A stretch of DNA of 34,492 nucleotides from the NCBI GenBank assembly GCA_021160245.1, contig JAGHCW010000036.1, positions 1 to 34,492 on the forward strand. The letters run 5' to 3'. Each line of letters begins with the position of its first letter. Positions within the stretch are counted from its first letter, which is position 1. This DNA is from a bacterium. Lineage in GTDB: Bacteria; B130-G9. The notes beneath the pieces were generated by a model. It was given only the letters and a program-made list of their open reading frames with translations, had not been told where the DNA came from and did no database searches. Below, piece after piece: positions 17,570 to 25,809 of the stretch. The position numbers and the translations under genes were made by a program.

Positions 17570-18904
17570 TCAATGATGCTTACGGAAATGAATCCGAATC
17601 GGAGCGCCCTCGAAGCTGAACTTCGCGCGGAGGCAGCCCTCAATATAACGAGAATACGCCTCGTCAACATCCTCCGGACGGTTCGTGAATACAGCGAAAG
17701 TCGGCGGCTCCACCGAGGCCTGCGTCATGAAGTAGAACTTGACCGGCCTCTTGCGCTTGATCATTCGATGCTTCGTAAAGACCTCGTCCCGCGCAAACCG
17801 ATTCAAAACACCCGTGCCAATGCGCCTCTTGCATTCTGAGGCGACGCTATCGATCATCGGGAAGAACTTCACAAGCCGCTGCTTGGTGATCGCCGAGACA
17901 AAAACCATCGGGGCAAACGCCGCAAACGCCATCTTCTGCTGGATGTCATTAACAAACGCGCCCATCGTCCGCTCGTCCTTTGCTATCAGGTCCCACTTAT
18001 TGATGACGACAATAAGGCCCTTGCCCTGCTCGACGACGACTGAGGCAATTCGCTGGTCCTGACTCGTGGCGGCGTCGGTCGCGTCGAGCACAAGGAGCGT
18101 TATGTCGGAGCGACGGATGCTGCGTTCGGCGATCAACATGCTCTCTTTTTCCAAGAACTCCGTGATCTTGCTCCGCCTCCGAATCCCGGCCGTATCAATC
18201 AGCATATATTCCTTTTTCTCGCAGCGAACAACGCTATCAACGGCATCGCGCGTTGTCCCCGCCACATCATGCACGAGCACGCGGTCTTTGCCTAGAAGGG
18301 CGTTGACGATCGATGATTTGCCCACGTTTGGCCTCCCAACGATCGCGCAACGGGTAATTCCATCACCCTCATCCTCATTGGACGCGGCGTCAGGCGTCGA
18401 TACGATCTCAAGCAGCCTATCGGCAAGCTCGCCTATCCCAAGATTGTGCTCGGCAGAAACGGAGAAGAGTTTCTCGAAGCCAAGAGCATAGAACTCCGCC
18501 GCGAGCGATTCGTGCTTCGGCGTGTCTATCTTGTTGACAACCAGCACGACCGAACCGGCCATCGGACGCAGGAAGGCGGCGACCTCCTCGTCCTGAGGCA
18601 CCAGCCCAGAGCGGCCATCGACCATGAAGATAATCGCGTCCGATTCGGCGATGGCGAACTCGACCTGCTTGCCCACCGCCTCGGTCATCTCATCCGGCGC
18701 ATCGCGCAAAAAGCCGCCCGTATCAACGAGCATAACCGGGACCTCGAAATCGCCCAATCGCGCCACCTCATAGTTCCTGTCTCGCGTTATGCCCGGCGTG
18801 TTCATCACAATCGCCTTCTTCCGACGCACCATGCGATTGAATAGCGTCGATTTCCCGACATTCGGGCGTCCCACAATGCTAATAGTCGGTATTTCTGCTC
18901 TCAT
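17570..18904 (-). CDS. der: Ribosome biogenesis GTPase Der (EngA)
   Basis: A 444-residue essential GTPase that helps assemble the 50S ribosomal subunit. It has the hallmark tandem G domains: GRPNVGKSTLFN (11-22), DTGG and NKID in the first, then GRPNVGKSSIVN, DTAG and NKWD in the second. A C-terminal KH-like domain follows (RFARDEVFTKHRM region). Length and order match the family. ATG 18904 has a good ribosome-binding site (GAGGTGAG, read on the minus strand, just upstream). The gene stands alone between decayed loci on the other strand, and it is the most solid chromosomal anchor in this part of the window. Confidence 0.97.
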   Translation of the reverse strand: MRAEIPTISIVGRPNVGKSTLFNRMVRRKKAIVMNTPGITRDRNYEVARLGDFEVPVMLVDTGGFLRDAPDEMTEAVGKQVEFAIAESDAIIFMVDGRSGLVPQDEEVAAFLRPMAGSVVLVVNKIDTPKHESLAAEFYALGFEKLFSVSAEHNLGIGELADRLLEIVSTPDAASNEDEGDGITRCAIVGRPNVGKSSIVNALLGKDRVLVHDVAGTTRDAVDSVVRCEKKEYMLIDTAGIRRRSKITEFLEKESMLIAERSIRRSDITLLVLDATDAATSQDQRIASVVVEQGKGLIVVINKWDLIAKDERTMGAFVNDIQQKMAFAAFAPMVFVSAITKQRLVKFFPMIDSVASECKRRIGTGVLNRFARDEVFTKHRMIKRKRPVKFYFMTQASVEPPTFAVFTNRPEDVDEAYSRYIEGCLRAKFSFEGAPIRIHFRKHH

Positions 18905-18929
18905 CTCACCTCAGTCGGCGGCTTGCTTT

Positions 18930-18964
18930 AATCCACAATCCGAAATCCGAAATCCACAATTCGC
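18930..18964. repeat. Short dispersed tandem repeat (ATCCACAATCCGAAATCCG type)
   Basis: AATCCACAA occurs twice and TCCGAAA twice within 35 bases, a low-complexity intergenic element of the kind often scattered in environmental bacterial genomes. It lies 26 bases upstream of der on the opposite face. Confidence 0.6.
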
Positions 18965-19092
18965 AGGTTTTCCATTGAATATCATAGATCAGACACTTAC
19001 CATTTGAATTATTGCATGTCGAGGTTTTGGATTGACTGCGCGGCGCGTGCGAAATGGACGAAAGGCAAACGGAATATGGTGAAGGGTGCTCT

Positions 19093-19329
19093 ATGAGAAC
19101 GTTTGATTACACAGTAGTAATTTGGAAAGAAAGAGACGCATACGTTTCAAAATGCCCCGAGCTCGGCGTCGCTAGCTGTGGAGATTCAATCACTGAGGCG
19201 AAAGAAAACCTCAAGGAAGCGGTAGAGCTTTATCTTGAGAACGCGGAAGCCCTCGGATTGCTGGAAGATGTTGAAGAGAGCCTCACGGCTCAGGAAAAAT
19301 ACACATCCCACGCGGAAGTCGTCCGGTAA
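19093..19329 (+). CDS. hicB: HicB-family antitoxin
   Basis: A 78-residue antitoxin of the HicAB type II toxin-antitoxin system. The degraded RNase-H-like fold of HicB shows in the YTVVIWKERDAYVSKCPELGV stretch, which here includes the family's W/E-rich strand, and in GDSITEAKENLKEAVELYLE. There is no added DNA-binding domain, as in many short HicB proteins. ATG 19093 is preferred over 19054 because GAAGGG (19081-19086) sits six bases before it. Its stop overlaps the ATG of the toxin fragment (TAATG, 19327-19331), the normal antitoxin-first or coupled layout. With the toxin truncated, any present function is doubtful. Confidence 0.8.
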   Translation: MRTFDYTVVIWKERDAYVSKCPELGVASCGDSITEAKENLKEAVELYLENAEALGLLEDVEESLTAQEKYTSHAEVVR

Positions 19330-19430
19330 TGCCAAAACTGCCTGTTCTATCCTCAAGGGAAATAATCCAGGCATTGCGAAAGGCCGGCGTTGAATACGCG
19401 CCTCGTAGAGGCAAGGGAAGTCATTCATAA
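19329..19430 (+). pseudogene. hicA: Truncated HicA toxin fragment
   Basis: A 33-codon ORF reads MPKLPVLSSREIIQALRKAG and on to RRGKGSHS, then stops. This is the N-terminal half of HicA, a double-stranded RNA-binding-fold mRNA interferase. The conserved catalytic GSH at the end is present, but the rest of the fold (the strands and the LRSIIRQAGL helix) is gone. The next gene begins six bases later, so its sequence seems to have replaced the toxin's 3' half. No HicA tail is seen downstream to 21483. Confidence 0.8.
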
Positions 19431-19435
19431 GCAAT

Positions 19436-21208
19436 GTGAAATACTTCATGTGGCCGTGGCAGGAATTGTATGCATCTAGCCTTCAGATAACTGCGGAGCA
19501 GCTGTTTGGTTCGCTAGACAAGGCGTTAGTGCCCAATGTTTTTCTGGTAGGCATTCTGCACCGGGAGAAGTCTGGATCTTACCCGATATGTGTTGAACCG
19601 GAACACCGGGCTTGTGACCCGAGTATTTTATCCGACATTCTCGATGATGCTTCGCGACTAGGAAATGAAGACGAAAATGCGCAAGTATCTTTCACAGACC
19701 GGCGATCAACGGTACAGCAGAGGCAGAAATTGCATCTGACATCGGTTGCGAAAGCGATTAAGATCATCTTGGACCAACATGGAGAATCCAGAGTCTCTTT
19801 CTGCTCAACACCGGAACAAGTCGATCGCTATCTTGTATCGGTTGTTCTTCAAATGAGACAAGAAGCCTATGAATCTCATTACAATCTAATAACTAATCGA
19901 ATCACAATGCCCGGCGGAATAAGCTGCCCGATACCCACTTCACTCATAGACTCATCCATAAGTGAGTATCTTATGGCTGCCAGCAGAGCTCTGGCCGGGA
20001 CTAAATGCGATCCTAATATAGCTCCAGAACTGAATCCGCTGCCAGATATCGAATATATTCAGAAATTGGCCGGGAAACGTCTTATGTGGACTCCAGCCTA
20101 CGCCTCTAGACGAGTCCCGAACGTGATGGATTTGTATGATTTTTGTGAACGGATATCTTTGCAGACGTACGAATCGGCGCAGGGGGCGGGCAAAATAATC
20201 GTTTCAAAGCGAGACCATGCCGATGTCAGGACAATCGTCACATTTCATCCTGAAATCCCATTGCGGCAAATTCGTGCTGCGAGAAAGCTCCTTGAGCTTA
20301 CAAATAAGGAGAATAGCCTGCTATATGACTGCGAAGCGGGTCACATCTACGGTATCGGCCACATTCGTGAAGGATACGACGAGAAGCTTGAGAATCTGTT
20401 TGAGATTGAATTGATCAAGCATCATACATGGCGTCTCTTGCATGCCGGCCGCGGGATGATGGTTGTTAGCAATGGCGTTCCGGGACTTCCCAGCGATTTG
20501 CTGGACAATGACAAACTTGTAAGGGATTTACCGCGTATATTCCCCGGAATTAGTCAGATGGAGGCTCGAAGCCTGCGGGAGTTGGCAGTAGAGGCAACAA
20601 AGCAGACCCAAGGTACGATGCTTGTCATATCCGGCCAAGCCCAAGAAGAGGCAAACCGACTCATCTCAGAGTGTATTAAGACCGATCCATTCGTGCTCAC
20701 GAAGGAACTCATTCCTCTGGTTACATCTGTTGACGGATCTGTTCTTCTCGATCCCCGCGGGAAATGCCATGCCATTGGTGTGATTCTTGACGGAAGTGGA
20801 GAGGCCAAAGGCAAATGTCGGCTTGATCGGGGAGCTCGATTCAACTCAGCTGTTCGTTATATTAACGGAAAGAAGGAATGTCTCGCAATCGTCATCTCGG
20901 AGGACAGTTCCGTTGACCTCATACCGGATCTGAAGCCCCAGATCTCCAGAACGGAAATCCAAGACAACTTGGCAGATCTTGAACGAATCGCCCGACGCGA
21001 TCGTCTCACCGAGAAAGATACGCGTGAATTGTACGAGTTAATGGAGTGGTTGAATCATCACGAATTCTATCTAACAGGGGAGATATGCTCGAGGGTCGAT
21101 GCTCTGAAAGAGAACATCACCTCAAAGTGGCCTGACAACGAAATCAGAATCTTATTCAGGGATTTGAGATCCAATGACGAGATGGATGAGTCATACTTCC
21201 TGGATTAA
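19436..21208 (+). CDS. Large N-terminal domain plus DAC (DisA_N-like diadenylate cyclase) domain protein
   Basis: A 590-residue protein. Residues about 415-500 resemble the DAC domain that makes cyclic di-AMP: a DGSVLLDPRGKCHAIGVIL strand pair (Asp433, in place of the DGA motif), then RGARFNSAVRY (466 onward, in place of the GxRHRAA motif), then ECLAIVISEDSSVDLIP. The RHR motif reads R-F-N. This variant recalls DAC proteins with long N-terminal 'DACN' sensor regions proposed for conflict signalling; I match it from memory and cannot name the exact subfamily. Residues 1-410 are unassigned; 500-590 look helical and charged. The start could be GTG 19436 or ATG 19448; neither has a ribosome-binding site. 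Base composition is more AT-rich than its neighbours, and it abuts the broken hicA, both signs of transfer. Confidence 0.6.
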   Translation: MKYFMWPWQELYASSLQITAEQLFGSLDKALVPNVFLVGILHREKSGSYPICVEPEHRACDPSILSDILDDASRLGNEDENAQVSFTDRRSTVQQRQKLHLTSVAKAIKIILDQHGESRVSFCSTPEQVDRYLVSVVLQMRQEAYESHYNLITNRITMPGGISCPIPTSLIDSSISEYLMAASRALAGTKCDPNIAPELNPLPDIEYIQKLAGKRLMWTPAYASRRVPNVMDLYDFCERISLQTYESAQGAGKIIVSKRDHADVRTIVTFHPEIPLRQIRAARKLLELTNKENSLLYDCEAGHIYGIGHIREGYDEKLENLFEIELIKHHTWRLLHAGRGMMVVSNGVPGLPSDLLDNDKLVRDLPRIFPGISQMEARSLRELAVEATKQTQGTMLVISGQAQEEANRLISECIKTDPFVLTKELIPLVTSVDGSVLLDPRGKCHAIGVILDGSGEAKGKCRLDRGARFNSAVRYINGKKECLAIVISEDSSVDLIPDLKPQISRTEIQDNLADLERIARRDRLTEKDTRELYELMEWLNHHEFYLTGEICSRVDALKENITSKWPDNEIRILFRDLRSNDEMDESYFLD

Positions 21209-21483
21209 CACGATTCCGGTTCCGGACTCCTTATGAAAACAGCCCCTCTCGTCTGGAAGTTCGAAGGACCAACAACAGGGCATTCCCGAACAAAGCAAAT
21301 CGAAATCAACAGCCTGCTCCGGGAACCTTTGAAGCATGGATATGTTTGCAGTTTGAGGGGCAGGCGGCTGTTCGCTCGCACCTTGACATGGGTTTCTGTA
21401 TGCGTATATTTCGCGCATCAAGAAGCAATGGGGTCTTCATTAAATCGACGCCCGAAGCATGAGTAATGGAGTAATCGTGGGAA
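21209..21483. other. Intergenic stretch with no recognisable gene
   Basis: Short open frames exist on both strands here, but none has a believable start site or protein pattern. It separates the DAC-like gene from the Gld-type operon. The operon's promoter should lie here; I see no convincing one. Confidence 0.5.
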
Positions 21484-22431
21484 ATGATTGAGGTAAAGAA
21501 CGTCACAAAGCGTTTCGGAGCAACTGTTGCCCTTGATGGCCTCTCTTTTGAGGTCAAGAAGGGCGAGGTGCTGGGCTTTTTGGGTCCCAACGGCGCGGGT
21601 AAGACGACGATGATGCGAATCATCACTTGCTACATGCCCGCAACCGACGGCGCCGTCTCTGTCGCCGGCCACGACACATTGACAGATTCTTTTCAGGTTC
21701 GAGAGCGCATAGGTTATCTGCCCGAGAGCGCTCCACTCTATCTAGACATGAGCGTTGCCGATTACCTATCCTTTGTGGCCAAAGTCCGCGGCATTGAGAG
21801 CGGCTCAATTCGAGACCGGATCAAGAAAACATCGGAGATGTGCGGCCTTAGGAAGGTCATAGGAAAAGACATAGGCACGCTCTCAAAGGGATTTAGACAG
21901 CGTGTTGGGCTTGCTCAAGCACTCATCCACAACCCAGACATATTGATACTGGACGAGCCAACCACCGGCCTTGATCCGGCCCAAATAATCGAGATGAGGG
22001 AGCTCATCAAACGGATCGGCAAAGAAAAAACAGTCATTCTCTGCTCCCACATTCTGCCAGAGGTCGCCGCGACATGCGATCGCATCCTTATTATAGTCAA
22101 TGGGAAGCGAGTGGCCTCGGGCACTCCGGATGAGCTCACGAGTTCATCAGGCGAAAGCGTGAATATCACCGCCAGAATTCACGGCCCCAAGGAAGATGTC
22201 CGAGAAAAGATATCCGCAATGGATATGGTGATTGGCTGTCGCATCAAGGAGACTCGTGGAGATGGTCCCGCAACCTTCCTCATCAAGGCGAAGCCCGGCG
22301 ACGACGTTGGGCAAGACATATTCAAGATGGCGGTTGATAACAACTTCAGCCTGTCGGAATTGAGGGTGGAGAGGGTCAGTCTTGAGGACGTATTCCTCCA
22401 ATTGACAACTAAGGAGGTAGTATCTGAATGA
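21484..22431 (+). CDS. gldA: ABC transporter ATP-binding protein (GldA-like)
   Basis: The 315-residue ATPase of a Gld-type ABC system. Walker A is GPNGAGKTT (34-42), the signature is LSKGFRQRVG (about 134), Walker B is ILILDEPTTGLDP (about 153-165), and the switch His is in CSHILPE. About 90 residues after the nucleotide-binding domain form the small C-terminal domain usual for ABC-2 exporters. The gene overlaps the next by four bases (ATGA at 22428-22431), so the operon is translationally coupled. In Bacteroidetes GldAFG supports gliding; in other phyla the same cluster is common and its substrate is unknown. Confidence 0.88.
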   Translation: MIEVKNVTKRFGATVALDGLSFEVKKGEVLGFLGPNGAGKTTMMRIITCYMPATDGAVSVAGHDTLTDSFQVRERIGYLPESAPLYLDMSVADYLSFVAKVRGIESGSIRDRIKKTSEMCGLRKVIGKDIGTLSKGFRQRVGLAQALIHNPDILILDEPTTGLDPAQIIEMRELIKRIGKEKTVILCSHILPEVAATCDRILIIVNGKRVASGTPDELTSSSGESVNITARIHGPKEDVREKISAMDMVIGCRIKETRGDGPATFLIKAKPGDDVGQDIFKMAVDNNFSLSELRVERVSLEDVFLQLTTKEVVSE

Positions 22432-23144
22432 GAAACGTCTGCGCGATATTCCAAAAAGAACTTCGGTCCTACTTCAACTCTCCAGTAGCCTATATCGTGA
22501 TTATCCTCTTTGTGGGCTTCACGAGCTGGCTCTTCTTTCGCTCATTCTTTATCGCAAACCGCGCCGTGATGCGAGATTACTTCTCGATGCTGCCCTGGCT
22601 CTTCATGATCTTCGGTCCGCTGATCACAATGCGGCTCTGGGCTGAGGAAAAAAAGCTCAAAACGATGGAGCTTCTGATGACGATGCCGATCAAAGACTGG
22701 CAGGCGGTTCTCGGGAAATATATAGCCAGCCTATTCCTCTTGAGCTCGATGCTCATCCTATCACTGCCGATTGCCATCACGGTGGCGAGTCTCGGCAATA
22801 TGGATTGGGGTCCCGTCATTGGCGGCTATATCGGCGCGTTCTTGATGGGTGCCGCCTATCTCTCAATTGGGGTCTTCGCATCCTGCCTCACTGAGAACCA
22901 AATCGTGGCCGCAATCGTGAGTTTCTTCTTGAGTTTTGCGATGTGGATCATTGGAGAGAGCTTCGTAATTTTCGTCATGCCCGCGTCATTGGCCGCTCTT
23001 TTCGAGTACGTCGGCCTCGGCTCGCACTTCAAGAGCATTGGCCGTGGTGTGATAGATTCAAGAGACTTAATCTACTATTTTACGGTGATAGGCTTCTTCC
23101 TATTCCTGAACGCTAAAGGGATTGAGAGGCGCAAATGGGCATGA
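22428..23144 (+). CDS. gldF: ABC-2 permease (GldF-like)
   Basis: A 238-residue inner-membrane permease with six hydrophobic segments. The opening FQKELRSYFNSPVAYIV and the block LITMRLWAEEKKLKTMELLMTMPI are the usual GldF/NosY-like signature, including the cytoplasmic loop that contacts the ATPase. It starts within the ATPase stop and ends just before the GldG-like gene. Together with the ATPase it should form the core transporter. Confidence 0.88.
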   Translation: MRNVCAIFQKELRSYFNSPVAYIVIILFVGFTSWLFFRSFFIANRAVMRDYFSMLPWLFMIFGPLITMRLWAEEKKLKTMELLMTMPIKDWQAVLGKYIASLFLLSSMLILSLPIAITVASLGNMDWGPVIGGYIGAFLMGAAYLSIGVFASCLTENQIVAAIVSFFLSFAMWIIGESFVIFVMPASLAALFEYVGLGSHFKSIGRGVIDSRDLIYYFTVIGFFLFLNAKGIERRKWA

Positions 23145-23175
23145 TGGTCTTCGAGATTTGGAGAGGGAGCAATTG

Positions 23176-24762
23176 ATGATCAAGCGGACCGCAAGTTATG
23201 GCATAAGCGCGATGGTCTCCGTGGTGATAGTCCTTGGTATTATTGTGGCAGTAAATGTCATATCCAGCCTCTATTTCGCCCGGGCAGACCTCACTGAGGA
23301 CAAGCGATTTACGGTCTCAAAGCCGACGCGAGACGTGCTCGCCGGCCTCGAGGACCTGGTCACGATAAACGTCTATTTCTCAAAGGAATTACCCTCGTAC
23401 GTAATGCCTCTGAAAACGCGTGTGAAGGACCTTCTAGACGAATACAAGGCCTATTCCGGCGGCAATCTCCAGGTTGACTTCATCGATCCGGACCTTGACC
23501 CAGAACAGAAGCAGAAGATGCAGTTCATGGGCATCCCACCCGTTCAGCTCAACGTTATCCAGAAGGATAAAGCCGAGCTCGTAACAGTCTATCTGGGTCT
23601 GGCAGTCCTTTATGAGAACAAAAAGGAAGTCATCCCGGTAATCAAGGCCACAGAAAACCTCGAATATCAGCTAACATCTTGCATCAGCAAGATTACGATG
23701 AAGGAGATCAAAACAGTTGGGCTTCTGCTGCTTTCTGACGGCATGGACATCGAGAAGGACTTCTCCATGTTGCGGGACGAGCTGAAGGGTCAATACGACG
23801 TCAAGGAGCTGGATCTGTCAGCAGGAGAGCGGGATTTCCGAGACGTCGATACGATGCTCGTTCTCGGGACAAAGGAGCTCTCGGATTACGAGAGTTTCTT
23901 AATTGACCAAGCCATTATGAAGGGGACCAACGTCATATTCCTTGCTGATATGATACAGCGAGAGCCGGGCAAACTACTAGCGACCCCAAAGCGAACGAAT
24001 CTCATTGATATAATTGCCAAGTATGGCCTGGACATTGGCGAGAATCTCGTGTTGGACAGGCATTCAGCAATGGCCTCGTTCAGTTCCGGTTTTATGTCCT
24101 TTTCGCTGCCCTATCCTTTCTGGATCAAAGTGGCTAAGGATGGCCTTTCACAAACCAACCCGGCAGTTAGCCAGCTCTCTTCGGCCATCTTCCCCTGGAC
24201 AAGCTCTGTCCAAACCGCTGCCAACGGGAATCCCAATATCAAGTTTGATGTTCTCGCCAAGTCATCAGAGAGATCATGGCTTCAAACCGGGCGTTATGAC
24301 CTCAACCCACAACAGAAGTTCGTGAAATCGTCAACATCCTCGCACGATCTAGCTATTGAGGCCACAGGAGTATTCAAGAGCGTATTTGCGGGGCAAGAGG
24401 CGCCAAAGCCTCCGACCGACCCGAAGCGCCGAACTCCCGAGAAAGCTCAGGAAGTTCTACAAGAGAGCCCGCCTGAAACAAAAATAGTCGTTATAGGTGG
24501 CTCATTCTTGGTCAACAATGAGTTCTTGAACCGCTACCGAGCCAACTTGCTCTTCGTGCAGAACCTAATTGACGTGATGACGCTTGGTCAGGGCCTGGTG
24601 GGAATCCGAGCAAGAGGTATGGATGAACGCCCGCTGGATGAAGTTTCAGAAGGAACCAAGTCCTGGGCCAAATACGGAAACATGATAGGCATTCCGATAC
24701 TCGTCATTCTGTTTGGACTCGTTCGTTACTATCTTAGAAGAAGAATGAGGGGGGCGCTATAG
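23176..24762 (+). CDS. gldG: GldG-like ABC transporter auxiliary membrane protein
   Basis: A 528-residue protein with an N-terminal membrane helix (residues about 10-30), a large extracytoplasmic part and a C-terminal helix followed by a basic tail (RYYLRRRMRG). The start of the soluble part, RADLTEDKRFTVS, then TINVYFSKELP and VDFIDPDLDPE, matches the GldG/ABC_transp_aux family. ATG 23176 is chosen over a TTG at 23122 because GAGGGAG (23163-23169) is six bases upstream. A Pro/Lys-rich linker (about residues 415-440) splits the soluble region from the last domain. It acts outside the membrane with the permease; the partner or cargo is unknown. Confidence 0.85.
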   Translation: MIKRTASYGISAMVSVVIVLGIIVAVNVISSLYFARADLTEDKRFTVSKPTRDVLAGLEDLVTINVYFSKELPSYVMPLKTRVKDLLDEYKAYSGGNLQVDFIDPDLDPEQKQKMQFMGIPPVQLNVIQKDKAELVTVYLGLAVLYENKKEVIPVIKATENLEYQLTSCISKITMKEIKTVGLLLLSDGMDIEKDFSMLRDELKGQYDVKELDLSAGERDFRDVDTMLVLGTKELSDYESFLIDQAIMKGTNVIFLADMIQREPGKLLATPKRTNLIDIIAKYGLDIGENLVLDRHSAMASFSSGFMSFSLPYPFWIKVAKDGLSQTNPAVSQLSSAIFPWTSSVQTAANGNPNIKFDVLAKSSERSWLQTGRYDLNPQQKFVKSSTSSHDLAIEATGVFKSVFAGQEAPKPPTDPKRRTPEKAQEVLQESPPETKIVVIGGSFLVNNEFLNRYRANLLFVQNLIDVMTLGQGLVGIRARGMDERPLDEVSEGTKSWAKYGNMIGIPILVILFGLVRYYLRRRMRGAL

Positions 24763-25779
24763 ATGCGATCAAAACAAATATATTTCATGGCGGCAATATT
24801 CGTCGCCCTAGCTCTTGTGGCCTATTTTGCATACCAATCAAAAATGGCGCCGGAACAGCGTGCCGCGCAGACCGGAAAGAAGAAGATGTTCCCGAACTTC
24901 AAAGCCGACGAGGCGAAGAAACTGAAGATCAAATCGCTCGGGAGTGAGGCCACACTCCAAAGGGATGATACGGGAACCTGGATTGTCCCTGACAAGGGAA
25001 ACTATCCCGCGGACAAGAAGGCTCTGCAACAGATACTTGACGCGATTGAGTCAATGGATACCGGCACGGTCGTCTCGCGCAATCCAGAGAAGCAGCGACT
25101 CTACGAAGTGGACGAGATGATGGGCACCGAGGTGACCTTCCTTGATAAAAGCGACCAAGAAATCGCTCACTTCTTCGTCGGAAAAGCCGGGCAGGACTTT
25201 TTCAGCACAAATGTCCGCCTCGCCGGAACAAACGACGTGCGCCTCGTGAACAAGATGCTGAGCCACATGTTCAAGCGGCCAGGTGGCGACTGGCGCGACA
25301 AGCTCATATTCGACATAGATGAGGGCAAGATCGCCAAACTCTCCGTTACCGGGGAGGAGGGCACGGTGATATTCGGCAAGAGTGAGCAGGGAACATGGAG
25401 CACGATTGAGCCAGCCGGCAAAGAGGCCGACGCTGAAGAGATCAAGCGCTGCGCAGCCGCGTTTGCGAAGCTCCGGGCATCTGGCTTCGCGGACGAAAAG
25501 GACAAGGACAAGTTCGCGCTAGATAAGCCGGGACGTGTCATCACAGCCACAACGGATGATGGCGAGGCGCATACGCTGAACGTCTGTGGAGAAAAGAGCA
25601 AGGCGCAGTTCTTTGTCCAACGAGCCGGTAGCGATACGGTCTTTTTCATAAGCAAGTATCAGATTGACAGGATGAGCAAGTCCTGGGAACATATACTTGG
25701 AGTCGAGGTCAAAAAGAGCAAGAAGATGCACCCGCCGAAGGGTATGCAGCTCCCAAAACCGAAAAAGGAAAATAAGTAG
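24763..25779 (+). CDS. DUF4340 domain-containing protein
   Basis: A 338-residue protein with a single N-terminal membrane anchor (residues 7-24) and a lysine-rich extracytoplasmic part. Two similar blocks, each with a W-x-I or W-S-T-I-E-P strand followed by a helix (ADKKALQQILDAIESM; ADAEEIKRCAAAFAKL), are the repeats that define DUF4340. The family almost always follows GldG-like genes, as here, where the ATG touches the previous stop (TAGATG). It is presumed to be an accessory component of the transporter. The C-terminus is a short Lys/Pro-rich tail. Confidence 0.85.
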   Translation: MRSKQIYFMAAIFVALALVAYFAYQSKMAPEQRAAQTGKKKMFPNFKADEAKKLKIKSLGSEATLQRDDTGTWIVPDKGNYPADKKALQQILDAIESMDTGTVVSRNPEKQRLYEVDEMMGTEVTFLDKSDQEIAHFFVGKAGQDFFSTNVRLAGTNDVRLVNKMLSHMFKRPGGDWRDKLIFDIDEGKIAKLSVTGEEGTVIFGKSEQGTWSTIEPAGKEADAEEIKRCAAAFAKLRASGFADEKDKDKFALDKPGRVITATTDDGEAHTLNVCGEKSKAQFFVQRAGSDTVFFISKYQIDRMSKSWEHILGVEVKKSKKMHPPKGMQLPKPKKENK

Positions 25780-25798
25780 GGCGATTCACGAATCGCCC
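25779..25798. terminator. Perfect 20-base palindrome between convergent genes, repeat copy 2
   Basis: GGGCGATTCACGAATCGCCC is a near-perfect hairpin (nine-base arms) that begins at the last base of the DUF4340 stop codon. It is followed by CTTTA and lies between genes on opposite strands, so it is well placed as a two-way terminator. The same element recurs at 16301, which marks it as a dispersed repeat. Confidence 0.6.
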
Positions 25799-25809
25799 TT
25801 TACCGCCCG

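Noticed and set aside
21233-21466. 77-codon open frame between the DAC-like gene and the ABC operon, and a 76-codon one on the opposite strand
   Set aside because: No ribosome-binding site, no recognisable motif and overlapping candidates on both strands; treated as non-coding.
22179-25731. Several 60-160 codon minus-strand frames under the Gld-type operon
   Set aside because: All lie opposite well-supported genes with intact motifs and tight operon spacing.
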